A stretch of 64,000 bases of DNA from NCBI RefSeq assembly GCF_014653945.1, contig NZ_BNAU01000009.1, forward strand, positions 240,370 through 304,369, written 5' to 3'. A program made the translations under genes and the position numbers. The stretch is from Amycolatopsis deserti. GTDB lineage: Bacteria; Actinomycetota; Actinomycetes; Mycobacteriales; Pseudonocardiaceae. The notes beneath the pieces were generated by a model. The model did not search any database and was not told the DNA's origin. It saw nothing but the letters and a program-made list of their open reading frames with translations. Shown here in pieces: positions 33,527 to 41,912 of the stretch (the stretch's first letter is position 1; each line of letters starts with the position of its first letter).

Positions 33527-34012
33527 TCACGGACGGCGGCCGATGAGATTCATCGCGACGAGGCTCAACACGACCTGGTCATCCTGGTTGAGCAGTTCGC
33601 CGCGGGTGTGGACGAGCCCGCGGTCCGGCTTGGTACGTGACGCCCGCGCCGACAGGATCGTGGCGCGCAGCCGCAGCGAGTCGCCCGGCCGCACCGGCGC
33701 GGGCCAGCGCAGCTCGTCCACGCCGGGCGAGGCGAGGCTGGCGTTGCGGGAGAGGTAGTGGTCGGCGAACAGGCGCATCAGCAGGCCCGCGGTGTGCCAG
33801 CCGCTGGCGATGAGCCCGCCGAACGGCCCGGTGCTCGCCCACGCCGGCTGGGTGTGGATCGGCTGCGGGTCGAACTGGGCGGCGAAGTCGAGGATCTCCT
33901 TCTCGGTGACCGAGAGGTGGCCGTACTCGTACACCGCGCCCGGCTGGTAGTCCTCGAAGAAGCGGTGGTCGATCGGCGCGGCGAAGTCGGCCTCGCTGAG
34001 GGTCATCGTCAT
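33527..34012 (-). CDS. MaoC-like dehydratase
   Basis: A 161-aa hot-dog-fold protein of the MaoC/(R)-hydratase type. The hydratase signature is seen in FAAQFDPQPIHTQPAWASTGPFGGLIASGWHTAG, with Asp48 and His53 the expected catalytic pair; members hydrate 2-enoyl-CoA esters. The ATG at 34012 begins MTMTLSEADF, directly before the family core; the long frame upstream runs through repeats and is not credible. No fatty-acid partner is adjacent. Confidence 0.85.
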   Translation of the reverse strand: MTMTLSEADFAAPIDHRFFEDYQPGAVYEYGHLSVTEKEILDFAAQFDPQPIHTQPAWASTGPFGGLIASGWHTAGLLMRLFADHYLSRNASLASPGVDELRWPAPVRPGDSLRLRATILSARASRTKPDRGLVHTRGELLNQDDQVVLSLVAMNLIGRRP

Positions 34013-34096
34013 GGCGTCAGCATCGCACGCAGGAGGACCGGCCCAGCACGAGTGACGGCGGCTCGGCCCGCTGGTAGCCATTCGCCCCGCGCGCGG

Positions 34097-34445
34097 CAGG
34101 CACCCGTTCGCCCGCGAGCACCGGCTCGCCACGCAGGCGGCGACTTCGCCCGCACGCGTCGCCTGGCACCGCGGGAACTCGATCCACGCGCCAGCCAAGC
34201 CCCTCGGGCATCGGCTCCGCACACGGCGCCCCGGCCACCCCGTCCTGGCGACGAGCTTGCCATCGGCCCGTTCACCCGGTCCACGGCCACCGCGTGCCAC
34301 AGCCCGCAGGCACCCGTTCGCCCCGCAGACACCCGTTCGCCCCTCGGGCACCGGCTCGCCACGCAGGCGGCGACTTGACCCGCACGCGTCGCCTGGCACC
34401 GCGGACTCGATCCACGCGCCAGCCAAGCCCCCGGGCATCGGCTCC
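34097..34445. repeat. Direct repeat in the gene-free region before the MaoC gene
   Basis: The 34013-34513 gap has two copies, about 34097-34217 and 34306-34445, of a ~120-bp sequence (period ~210 bp) with small insertions. Shared blocks include CGCCACGCAGGCGGCGACTT and CGATCCACGCGCCAGCCAAG. Copy 2 carries an extra CACCCGTTCGCCCC unit. No gene or terminator is evident in the gap. Confidence 0.7.
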
Positions 34446-34513
34446 TGGCGACGAGTTCGCCATCGCCTTGGCAACCTCCGGCGGGCGAGTCCTCCAGCCA
34501 CCGGCACCCGGCC

Positions 34514-35536
34514 TCAGCGAGCCGGGCTGCTCAACGCGTGCGCGGCCGCCAGTGCCTCCGCCGTCTCCGCGGCCATCCGTCGCACCTCGAAGTCCTCCGC
34601 GGCCTTCTCCCGGGCCGCGTGGGCCAGCTTGCGCCGCAGCGCCAGGTCCGTGCTCACCCGGTCCAGTGCGCCCGCCAGCGCCGGCGCGTCCCCAGGCGGG
34701 ACGATCATCGCCGCGCCGGCCAGTTCCTCCACCGTCTCCCCGACGGCCGTCGTCACGCAGGGCAGGCCGTGCGCCATCGCCTCCAGCACCGCCAGCGACA
34801 ACGTGTCCCGCCGCGACGGAAGGCAGAACACGTCCAGCCCGCGCAGGAAAGCGCTGACATCCCGCAACCGCCCGAGGAACCGCACCGGCAGCCCGCGCGC
34901 CCGCTCCGCCAGGTCCCGCCCGTCGCCGGCGACCAGCACCCGCACCTCGCGCCCGCGCCGCCGCAGCGCCGCCACCGCGGGCAGCAGGTCCAGCCCCGTC
35001 ACCCCGATCGCGCCGATCACCACCGGTGCCCGGTCCGACGGCTCGACCGGCTCCGGCGGCACCTCGACACCCGGCCGGATGCGCCGCACCCGCTCCGCGG
35101 GCGTGCCCAGCTCCCGCAGCCGCGCCTCGACGATCCGCGACGGCGCCACCGCGCCGGCCAGCCGCCGGTAGCAGTCCCAGACCACGCTCGACTCCGGCGC
35201 GCCCCCGGTGCGGTGCAGCGTCGCCACGGTCGGCGCCACCGACTCCGCGGCCTGCAGCGCGGCCAGGTTCGCCCCCGCGTCGGCCAGGTTGACGTGCACC
35301 ACGTCCGGCGAAAGCGCTCGCAGCGCGCCCTCGATCTGCGGCGCCCACACGCTCCGCACCGCCGACGGCACGATCTGCTTCGGCACCCGCTCCGGGAACG
35401 CGCCGGCGAGACCCTCGCCCACCACGAGGCTCGGCGCCACCCACGGCGGCAGGAACCGCAGCAGCCGCCGGACGTAGACCTCCGCGCTGCCGAACCCCTC
35501 GTTGTCCACCACCAGTGCCACGCTCAGGCGTCGCAT
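34514..35536 (-). CDS. Glycosyltransferase family 4
   Basis: A 340-aa GT-B enzyme. It has a short N-terminal Rossmann half starting MRRLSVALVVDNEGFGSAEV, a middle motif VVIGAIGVTGLDLLPAVAAL, and the donor-binding signature in FCLPSRRDTLSLAVLEAMAHGLPCV, where a Ser-Arg-Arg-Asp-Thr replaces the usual SxxEGxxxxxxEA spacing but keeps the distal Glu. The ATG at 35536 has GAGGTG nearby. The acceptor is unknown. It is divergent from the FAD monooxygenase across a large operator. Confidence 0.8.
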   Translation of the reverse strand: MRRLSVALVVDNEGFGSAEVYVRRLLRFLPPWVAPSLVVGEGLAGAFPERVPKQIVPSAVRSVWAPQIEGALRALSPDVVHVNLADAGANLAALQAAESVAPTVATLHRTGGAPESSVVWDCYRRLAGAVAPSRIVEARLRELGTPAERVRRIRPGVEVPPEPVEPSDRAPVVIGAIGVTGLDLLPAVAALRRRGREVRVLVAGDGRDLAERARGLPVRFLGRLRDVSAFLRGLDVFCLPSRRDTLSLAVLEAMAHGLPCVTTAVGETVEELAGAAMIVPPGDAPALAGALDRVSTDLALRRKLAHAAREKAAEDFEVRRMAAETAEALAAAHALSSPAR

Positions 35537-35593
35537 CGCCACCTCACGTAGTCGGCATACCGGATCATCTACCCGTTCTGTGATCACCCACAC

Positions 35594-35629
35594 CTAACCG
35601 TCCGGTCAAGACTCTGACCGATCGGTTAG
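35594..35629. promoter_or_regulatory. 36-bp inverted repeat, probable TetR-type operator
   Basis: Two 15-bp arms, CTAACCGTCCGGTCA and TGACCGATCGGTTAG, flank a 6-bp centre and pair in 13 of 15 positions. Each arm contains an ACCGNNCGGT-like core typical of TetR-family sites. It ends where the -10 box of the monooxygenase gene begins, so binding would block transcription. Confidence 0.7.
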
Positions 35630-35639
35630 CATGGTCCGT

Positions 35640-36842
35640 GTGGAACACGTGACATGCTGTGTAGTAGGCGGGGGCCCGGCCGGGATGATGCTCAGCGTCC
35701 TGCTGGCCAGGGCCGGAGTCAAGGTGACCGTCCTGGAGAAGCACGGGGACTTCCTGCGGGACTTCCGCGGGGACACCGTTCATCCGTCGACGCTGCGCCT
35801 TTTGGACGAACTCGGGCTGGGCCAGAAGTTCGCCGCGGTACCCGGCCCGGAACTGACCGAGATGCGGATGCGGGTCGCCGGCGAAACCGTGGTGGCGGCG
35901 AACTTCGGCCGCCTGCCCGGCCGGCACAAGCACATCAGGATGGTCCCGCAGTGGGACTTCCTGGACCTGCTGGCCTCGGCCGAGCCGATCGACCTGCGCA
36001 TGAACACCGAAGTGACCGGTCTGCGCCGGACCAACGGCCGCGTCACCGGCGTGACCTACCGCGACGCCGACGGCGAGGGTGAGCTGTCCGCCGATCTGGT
36101 GGTCGCGTGCGACGGCCGGGATTCCCTGGTGCGCCGGGAGGCCGGTCTGCGACCGCTCGAATTCCCCCTGCCGATGGACGTGTGGCAGGTGCGGATTCCC
36201 GCGCCACCGCACGAAGAGCGCGACGGCCGGGTGTTCGGGGTGTTCGGCAACGGGCAGGTCGCGGTGACGATGGACCGCGGCGAGTACCACCAGACCTCGT
36301 ACCTGATCCGCAAGGGCGAGGACGCGCAGCTGCGCGCCCGCGGCCTCGAGTGGTTCCGCGGTCGGCTCGCCGAACTGTTCGGCTGGGACGCCGAGGTGCT
36401 GGCCGACATCCGCTCGTGGGACGACGTGAAGCTGCTCGAGACGTCGATGGGCCGGCTGCCGCAGTGGTACGTCGACGGCCTGCTGTGCCTGGGCGACGCC
36501 GCGCACACCATGTCGCCGGTGGGCGGGGTCGGGGTGAACCTCGCGATCCAGGACGCGGTCGCGGCCGCCCGGATCCTCGCCGGGCCGCTGTCCGCCGGAC
36601 GGGTGTCCACACAGGACCTGGCGAAGGTCCAAAAGCGACGCGAGTTCCCGACGCGGGTGGCTCAGCGGGCACAGCTGGGCGAGCACGAGATGCTGCTCAA
36701 GCCCGCGCTCGACGGCACCCTGACCCGCGTGCCGCCGCCGCTGCGCGCGGTGCAACGGATCCCGGCGCTCGCGGTGGTCGCCGCGTACCTCGGCGGGATC
36801 GGCGTGCGCCCGGAACGCGCACCCGCCTTCGCGCGCCGCTAG
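35640..36842 (+). CDS. FAD-dependent aromatic monooxygenase (PHBH fold)
   Basis: A 400-aa flavoprotein hydroxylase. The N-terminal VVGGGPAGMMLSVLLARAG binds FAD, DGRDSLVRREAGL is the DG motif, and CLGDAAHTMSPVGGVGVNLAIQDA is the GD motif. These fit the p-hydroxybenzoate-hydroxylase-like monooxygenases. I prefer the GTG at 35640: TAGCAT (35627-35632) lies 7 nt before it, consistent with a leaderless transcript, and an ATG at 35631 would lie inside that box. The operator immediately upstream suggests induction by an aromatic or lipophilic ligand through a TetR protein, perhaps the one at 37000-37593. Confidence 0.87.
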   Translation: MEHVTCCVVGGGPAGMMLSVLLARAGVKVTVLEKHGDFLRDFRGDTVHPSTLRLLDELGLGQKFAAVPGPELTEMRMRVAGETVVAANFGRLPGRHKHIRMVPQWDFLDLLASAEPIDLRMNTEVTGLRRTNGRVTGVTYRDADGEGELSADLVVACDGRDSLVRREAGLRPLEFPLPMDVWQVRIPAPPHEERDGRVFGVFGNGQVAVTMDRGEYHQTSYLIRKGEDAQLRARGLEWFRGRLAELFGWDAEVLADIRSWDDVKLLETSMGRLPQWYVDGLLCLGDAAHTMSPVGGVGVNLAIQDAVAAARILAGPLSAGRVSTQDLAKVQKRREFPTRVAQRAQLGEHEMLLKPALDGTLTRVPPPLRAVQRIPALAVVAAYLGGIGVRPERAPAFARR

Positions 36843-36999
36843 GTGCAGGGACGTTGTCGACGGTGGCCGGTGTGTCGGGCGCGTGGGGTGAAGGTGCTTG
36901 ACGCCTTCCCGGACTAGGTGCACCTGGTCAGGAGGTTGGTAGCCGCCGGATGGTGTTGACCGGGGGACAGCCTCTCGGCAGTCGCCCGGGGCGCGACCG

Positions 37000-37593
37000 C
37001 TAGGAGATCGCCGCCAGTACGAACCGCTCCAGCTCGTCGGCGGCCGCGTCCAGGTCCAGTTCCGGGTGCGCGAGCCAGTGCGACACCACGCCGTCGATCG
37101 CGCCGCCGATCGCCAGCGCGATCGTCCGGGTGTCGAACTCGCGCAGCTCCCCGGCGCGCTGGCCGTCCTCGAGCAGGCCGGCCAGCACCTGCCAGCGGCC
37201 GCCGGCGTCGTGCGAGCCGGGCGTCTTGAGCCTCGTGCCGTTCGCGTCGTCGAGCAGCACCTCGGTGATGAGCCGGACGTGCCGCCGGTGCGCCGACTGG
37301 TACCCGATCATGGCCCGCACGTAGGCGGTCACCGCCGACCGCGCGTCCGGCTGCCGGTCCACCCGGTCCCGCACGTAGTCGCCGAACTGCCGGAACACCT
37401 CCTCCAGCGCGGCCTGCGCGAGGTTCTCCTTCGACGAGAAGTGGTAGAGCACCGCGGCCTTGGAGATGCCCGCCCGCTCGGCGATCGCGGACAGCGACGT
37501 GCCGCGGTAGCCCTTGCTGGAGATCAGGTCGATGGTGCACTCGATGATCTGCTCCCGGCGGGCACGCTCGGTGAAGGTCATGGGCCGGGACAT
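37000..37593 (-). CDS. TetR-family transcriptional regulator
   Basis: A 197-aa TetR regulator. The helix-turn-helix includes GTSLSAIAERAGISKAAVLYHFSSKENL (split over residues ~31-58). The C-terminal domain is all-helical without a recognisable ligand. TAGGAT on the minus strand ends about 6 nt before the ATG at 37593, so it is probably leaderless. It is convergent with the monooxygenase gene and is the nearest TetR to the 35594-35629 operator; control of that site is inferred. Confidence 0.9.
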   Translation of the reverse strand: MSRPMTFTERARREQIIECTIDLISSKGYRGTSLSAIAERAGISKAAVLYHFSSKENLAQAALEEVFRQFGDYVRDRVDRQPDARSAVTAYVRAMIGYQSAHRRHVRLITEVLLDDANGTRLKTPGSHDAGGRWQVLAGLLEDGQRAGELREFDTRTIALAIGGAIDGVVSHWLAHPELDLDAAADELERFVLAAIS

Positions 37594-37608
37594 GCCCCGA
37601 TCCTAGAG

Positions 37609-37633
37609 GTTGCCCGCCCGCGCCGGGGGTATC
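37609..37633 (+). promoter_or_regulatory. Putative SigB/F-type promoter
   Basis: GGTT (37609-37612) and GGGTAT (37628-37633) are 15 bp apart, a good match to general-stress promoters. It is 8 bp upstream of the membrane protein start at 37642. A second GGGTAT at 38154-38159 precedes the next small gene. Confidence 0.4.
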
Positions 37634-37641
37634 CGGCCGGA

Positions 37642-38115
37642 ATGCTGAGTTCGATCCTGCGGGGCGCCGCCGCCGGGGCGGCCGGGGCCACCGCGCTCAA
37701 CGCCGCGACCTACGTCGACATGGTGGTCCGCGGGCGAGCGGCCAGCTCGCTGCCGGAGGAGGCGGTCGAGAAGATCGCGCGCACCCTCGGGGTCCGGATC
37801 CCCGGCGGCGAACAGCAGAAGCAGGCCCGGGAAGTCGGCCTCGGCGCTCTCCTCGGGCTGGTCACCGGCACCGCGGTCGGCGCCGCCTACGGCGCGGCGC
37901 ACGGCGCGGGCTGGCGGCCGGACGTGCTCCGCGGCGGCCTCGCCGCGACCGGCGCCGCGCTGGTCGCCGCGAACGGGCCGATGACCGTCCTGCGCATCAC
38001 CGACCCGCGCCGCTGGAGCGTCGCCGACTGGATCAGCGACCTGGTCCCGCACGTGGCCTACGGGTTCGTCACCGCCGCGACGTTCGCCGCCACGGTGCGG
38101 AAACGCCGCCGCTGA
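37642..38115 (+). CDS. Small glycine/alanine-rich membrane protein
   Basis: A 157-aa protein beginning MLSSILRGAAAGAAGATALN, with about four weakly hydrophobic Gly/Ala-rich segments (about 5-28, 65-88, 95-112 and 137-152) and a basic tail RKRRR. The central VRIPGGEQQKQAR linker is soluble. It resembles membrane proteins of unknown function widespread in actinobacteria. The putative SigB-type promoter directly upstream suggests stress induction. Confidence 0.65.
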   Translation: MLSSILRGAAAGAAGATALNAATYVDMVVRGRAASSLPEEAVEKIARTLGVRIPGGEQQKQAREVGLGALLGLVTGTAVGAAYGAAHGAGWRPDVLRGGLAATGAALVAANGPMTVLRITDPRRWSVADWISDLVPHVAYGFVTAATFAATVRKRRR

Positions 38116-38191
38116 CCCACCCGTCCGGGGGAGGTGTATGCGGAACGGGCCGGGGGTATCCCGGCGCCAGGGCTGGATCCAGGAGGGAACC

Positions 38192-38362
38192 ATGGGCAGG
38201 CACCGCATCGACGACGGCGGCACGGACCTGAAGTGGGGCGGTCCGGCCCTCGTCACCGAAGCCCGGCACATCGCCCGGAGCAGGCACGCGCGGCCCGAGG
38301 ACGAACCGGCGACGCAGCCGCTGGAAGGCGCTCTCACCGGAGAGGTCGCCGTCGCCCCCTGA
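38192..38362 (+). CDS. Small hypothetical protein (56 aa)
   Basis: A short frame starting MGRHRIDDGGTDLKWGG and ending GEVAVAP. A strong AGGAGG ribosome site lies 5-6 nt upstream, and a GGGTAT -10-like box is found 33 nt before the start. It is hydrophilic with no recognisable domain. Three 17-bp tandem repeats begin exactly at its stop codon. I think it is real because of the ribosome site, but cannot name it. Confidence 0.6.
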   Translation: MGRHRIDDGGTDLKWGGPALVTEARHIARSRHARPEDEPATQPLEGALTGEVAVAP

Positions 38363-38410
38363 CCGGCGGAAAGCGCTGCGCGGCGGAAAGCGCTGACCGG
38401 CGGAAAGCGC
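38360..38410. repeat. Three 17-bp tandem repeats beginning at a stop codon
   Basis: Units at 38360-38376, 38377-38393 and 38394-38410 read TG(A/C)(C/G)CGGCGGAAAGCGC. The first three bases of unit 1 are the TGA stop of the 56-aa gene. Units 1 and 3 are identical. Confidence 0.85.
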
Positions 38411-38485
38411 ACGGCAACGTGCCGCGAACGGGTGCCGCCCGTTCGGGTTGATTAGTGCGAATCGGGATCGGGTACTGCTCCCGCC

Positions 38486-39391
38486 GTGAGACCAGAGGTG
38501 GTCGTGGTCGGGCAGATCGCCCGTGACCTCGTCCTGCGCGTGGGTGACGCCCCGGCGGCCGGCGAGTCGGCGGCGGTGCGCTCGCGCGACGAGGTGCTCG
38601 GCGGCAAGGGCGCGAACCAGGCCGTCGGGGTCGCCCAGCTCGGCCTGCCGGTCGCGTTGCTCTCGGTGGTCGGCGACGACCGCGCCGGGCACGACCTGCT
38701 GACCCACGCCGCGGCCGACGGCATCGACGTCTCCCACTGCGTCGTCCGCGAGCACGCCCGCTCGGCCCTCGTCGTCAACGTCGTCGACGACCACGGCCAG
38801 TGGCGCTACCTGGAAGACATCCCCGAGGACGTCCTCGTCGCCGAACACGACGTGCTCGCCGCGGCGGGACTGCTCCGGGAGGCGTCGTCGGTGATCCTCC
38901 AGCTGCAGCAGCCGCCCCGCACCGCGATGACCGCCGCCCGGCTCGCCCGCCAGGGCGGCGCCCGTGTGGTCCTCGACGGGGTTCCGCCGGAGAAAGACCT
39001 GCTGTCGTGCGCCGACATCCTGCGCGCCGACGCCAGGGAAGCGGAAATCCTCACCGGAGGGCCCGTGACGGACGTGGCCGAAGGGGTCAAGGCGGGCGTC
39101 ATGCTGCTCGCGCACGGGCTCGATCTGGCCGTACTGGAAGTCGCCGGCCACGGCAACGTGTTCGTCAGCCGGGCCGGCTACGAGTTCCACCCGCACGGCG
39201 ACGGGCACGTCGTCGACACCACCGGTGCGGGAGATGCCCTGGTCGCGACCCTGACCTGCGCGCTCACGCGCGGTCAGGACCCGCGCACCGCCGCACGGGC
39301 GGCGGTCGCGGCAGCGGCGAGCACAACCGAACACGCCGGGGGCCGACCCCGGCTGAACCCCGGCATCCTCGAGTCGCGGAAGCAGCCATGA
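38486..39391 (+). CDS. Ribokinase-like PfkB sugar kinase
   Basis: A 301-aa PfkB kinase. LGGKGANQAVGVAQLG is the ribokinase-type N-terminal signature (about residues 38-53) and DTTGAGDALVATL the C-terminal one with the catalytic Asp. The GKGANQA form points to ribokinase rather than ketodeoxygluconate kinase, but no ribose transporter is near. The GTG at 38486 is the start. The next small gene overlaps it as ATGA, so the two are translated together. Confidence 0.85.
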   Translation: MRPEVVVVGQIARDLVLRVGDAPAAGESAAVRSRDEVLGGKGANQAVGVAQLGLPVALLSVVGDDRAGHDLLTHAAADGIDVSHCVVREHARSALVVNVVDDHGQWRYLEDIPEDVLVAEHDVLAAAGLLREASSVILQLQQPPRTAMTAARLARQGGARVVLDGVPPEKDLLSCADILRADAREAEILTGGPVTDVAEGVKAGVMLLAHGLDLAVLEVAGHGNVFVSRAGYEFHPHGDGHVVDTTGAGDALVATLTCALTRGQDPRTAARAAVAAAASTTEHAGGRPRLNPGILESRKQP

Positions 39392-39600
39392 CCATCAGTC
39401 AGCCCCGACCGGCAACCCGGATTCTGATCGCCCCGGACCGCGCCGCACCCCCGGTGCCGTGCGAAGAATGCGGTTACTCCGCGCTGCGGATCGCCAAGCT
39501 CGTCGATGAAGCCGACGAGCCGTTGGCGACCCTGCTGGTTTGTACCAATTGCCGGGCGCATACGCCTCTGCCTGAGTTGCCTGCTCCTCGGCAGCCGTAG
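39388..39600 (+). CDS. Small zinc-ribbon-like protein (70 aa)
   Basis: A 70-aa protein with two Cys pairs, CEEC (residues ~25-28) and CTNC (~52-55), the pattern of a small zinc ribbon, separated by the helix ALRIAKLVDEADEPLATLL. Its ATG overlaps the kinase stop by 4 bp. The role is unknown; possibilities include a nucleic-acid or protein-binding adaptor. No homologue is recognised. Confidence 0.65.
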   Translation: MTISQPRPATRILIAPDRAAPPVPCEECGYSALRIAKLVDEADEPLATLLVCTNCRAHTPLPELPAPRQP

Positions 39601-39690
39601 GCCCCTCCCGAATCCGGGTGGCGGTGGACGATCAGCCGCTGGGTGATCTCCGCGTGCCGGCGGGAGAAGTCCGCCGCGCCGTGCGCGGGG

Positions 39691-40080
39691 TCAATACGAA
39701 AGCTCCTTCGCGGCGGCCTGGGCAGTGGCCAGCTCCTGGCACAGCCGCACCGTGATCTCCTGCGCCCTGGCCAGCGCGGCCGTCGCGTCGAAGACCGAGG
39801 TGATCAGCGTTTCGTAACCGCCCTGATCACCGGGCACGTCCAGATTTCCCAGCCACAGCTGCCGTTCCAGCCAGGTGCCCAGTTCGGGCAGGCTCCGGGC
39901 GACGTTCTGCGACAACAACTTCAGTGATCCGAGCACCTGGTAGATCTCCGCGGCCCCGTCGATCCCGGTGTCGCCGCCGACACCGGAGGCGCGGTGGTAC
40001 AGCCCACGCGTCGCCAGCTGGGCCTGTTCCGCCAGCCCGCCGCAGCTGGCCGTCACCTCACTGTTCCGTGACACGTCCAT
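39691..40080 (-). CDS. Hypothetical helical protein (129 aa)
   Basis: A 129-aa, mostly helical, soluble protein starting MDVSRNSEVTASCGGLAEQAQ. It contains GSLKLLSQNVARSLPELGTWLERQLW and ends AQAAAKELSY. Gly-rich GVGGDTGIDGAAEI in the middle suggests a loop. I do not recognise the family. The ATG at 40080 has AGGGG about 10 nt upstream. It is divergent from the site-2 protease gene, 148 bp away. Confidence 0.6.
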   Translation of the reverse strand: MDVSRNSEVTASCGGLAEQAQLATRGLYHRASGVGGDTGIDGAAEIYQVLGSLKLLSQNVARSLPELGTWLERQLWLGNLDVPGDQGGYETLITSVFDATAALARAQEITVRLCQELATAQAAAKELSY

Positions 40081-40228
40081 GTTCGCCGGTCCCCTGTCTG
40101 ACGCCGGTCGTAGTGCTTCAGCCTTCCCGTTCACCACCGAAACCAAACCGGTGTCGGCCGAAACGTTCAGTAACGGTTCGGTGCGGGTAGGTGTTTCCCG
40201 GGGGTTCCGACGAGAGGGGAGAGGTGCG

Positions 40229-41434
40229 ATGGCGTCGACCGTGTGGCTGGGCCGGTTCGAAGGCATCCGGGTGGGTCTGCATTGGAGCGTCTTCGGCATG
40301 GCCGGGGTGCTGGTCGTCGCGTTGTCGGTCACGCAGTGGGCGCCGCTCGCGCCCGGGCAAGGGGTGTTCGCCTACATCGTGGCGAGCGTGATCACCGCGG
40401 CGCTGTTCGTGCTGTCGCTGTGCGCGCACGAACTCCCGCACGCCCTCGTCGCCCGCCGCTCCGGCCTCGAGGTCCGCGAGGTGACCCTGTGGCTGCTCGG
40501 CGGGGTCACGCGGCTGCGCGGCGAACCGCGATCAGCCGGGGTGGAGTTCCGCGTCGCGTTCGCCGGGCCGCTGATGAGCCTGCTGCTCGCGGCGATCTTC
40601 GGCTTCGCCACCTGGATGACCTCCCCGATGGGCAACTCGCTGTCCGGCGCGGTGCTCGGCTACCTCGCGGTGCTCAACCTGGTTCTGGGCGTGTTCAACC
40701 TGATCCCGGTGGCGCCGCTGGACGGCGGCCGCGTGCTGCGCTCGATCCTGTGGGGCGCGTGGAGCGACCGGCACCGCGCCACACTCGGCAGCGCCCGCGC
40801 CGCCCGCGTCCTCGGCTTCGTCGTGTGTGCGTTCGGGGTGCTCACCCTGCTGCGCGGGCCGATCGGGCTCGGCGTGTGGCCGTTGCTGGTCGGCCTGTTC
40901 ATCGTCCACCTCGCGCTGGCCGAGGAACGCGACGCCGAACTCGGCACCAGCCTGGCCGCCATGCGGGTGCGCGACGTGATGACGATGCGCCCGGCCACCG
41001 CGCCCGCCGCCACCACCGTGGCGACCTTCCTCCGTGACAACGCCTTGCTGCGCCAGCATTCGGCGTATCCGCTCGTCGACCCGGTCGGCCGGTTCGCCGG
41101 GCTGGTCACGCTGACCCGCATGCGGGCGGTGCCGCCGGAGCAGCGGCCCAACACCCTGCTCGGGGAAATCGCCTGCCCGCCAACGGAAATCCCGCGTGCC
41201 ACCCCGGACGAACCGCTGCTCGCGCTGCTGCCCCGGATGTCCGGGTGCGCCGACGGCCGGGCGCTGGTGTTCGACGCCGACCGGCTCGTCGGGATCGTGT
41301 CGCCGTCGGACATCAGCCGCGCGGTCACGCTCCGCGGTCTCGGCGTGGACTGGCACGGCGGCGCGGACGTGACTGTCGCGCGAAGCCCGTCCAGCCCGCC
41401 GCTGGGCCGCCCGGCCACCCAACGCTGGCCGTGA
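40229..41434 (+). CDS. Site-2 (M50) protease with CBS domains
   Basis: A 401-aa membrane metalloprotease. About five hydrophobic segments span residues 15-225; the zinc motif is HELPHAL (HExxH, about 71-75) in the second, and NLIPVAPLDGGR gives the NPDG-type second metal site. C-terminal CBS-like repeats (about 250-370; RVRDVMTMRPAT and VGIVSPSDIS) probably sense nucleotides. A Rip3-like role in regulated intramembrane proteolysis is possible but its substrate is unknown. GTTC-N16-GGGTAG at 40165-40190 is a weak SigB-type candidate. Confidence 0.88.
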   Translation: MASTVWLGRFEGIRVGLHWSVFGMAGVLVVALSVTQWAPLAPGQGVFAYIVASVITAALFVLSLCAHELPHALVARRSGLEVREVTLWLLGGVTRLRGEPRSAGVEFRVAFAGPLMSLLLAAIFGFATWMTSPMGNSLSGAVLGYLAVLNLVLGVFNLIPVAPLDGGRVLRSILWGAWSDRHRATLGSARAARVLGFVVCAFGVLTLLRGPIGLGVWPLLVGLFIVHLALAEERDAELGTSLAAMRVRDVMTMRPATAPAATTVATFLRDNALLRQHSAYPLVDPVGRFAGLVTLTRMRAVPPEQRPNTLLGEIACPPTEIPRATPDEPLLALLPRMSGCADGRALVFDADRLVGIVSPSDISRAVTLRGLGVDWHGGADVTVARSPSSPPLGRPATQRWP

Positions 41435-41471
41435 GTTTCGGCACCCGCGCGCACGGGAATCCCGGTCCGCG

Positions 41472-41912
41472 ATGAGCCACGAACACACCCAGCGGGACGT
41501 CCGGCGCCTGGCCGGCCGTCTCGTGGACGATCTCGGCAGGCACGATCTGACCGCGGTGTCCCGCGCGCTGCCCAGGATGATCGGCCGCGACGCACCCGAG
41601 GCGGCCCTGCTCCGGCCGCTGTGCGCGGAGCTGGTCACCGTGATCGCCCGCGAGGTGCGGGCGCGCGCGGCACCGGGCGGGGCGGATCTGTTCACCGTCG
41701 TGCTGTCCGACGAGGGCGACGAGGGCGTGCCGATCGACGACCTCCAGCCACCGCTGCGGGCCGTGCTGCGCGCCGTCCTCGCCGAGCTCAACCACGACAG
41801 CGACGGGCTGGACGCGCAGCTGGAGTTCATCGCCGGGGACCCGGATCCGTGCGGGCAGATCGACGCGCTGATCCACCTGGTGTCCTGGGCCCACGACCTG
41901 CCGCGCACGTGA
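41472..41912 (+). CDS. Hypothetical protein (146 aa)
   Basis: A 146-aa acidic, helical protein starting MSHEHTQRDVRRLAGRLV. It has a short RDAPEAALLRPLCAELV helix and an acidic LSDEGDEGVPIDDLQPPLR stretch. No domain is recognised and no membrane segment seen. Its stop overlaps the alpha-glucosidase GTG by 4 bp, so the two are co-translated and may be functionally linked. Confidence 0.65.
   Translation: MSHEHTQRDVRRLAGRLVDDLGRHDLTAVSRALPRMIGRDAPEAALLRPLCAELVTVIAREVRARAAPGGADLFTVVLSDEGDEGVPIDDLQPPLRAVLRAVLAELNHDSDGLDAQLEFIAGDPDPCGQIDALIHLVSWAHDLPRT

Noticed and set aside
33527..34507. 326-aa form of the MaoC protein
   Set aside because: The extra N-terminal 165 residues come from the direct repeats and have no homology-like character; the ATG at 34012 fits the family length.
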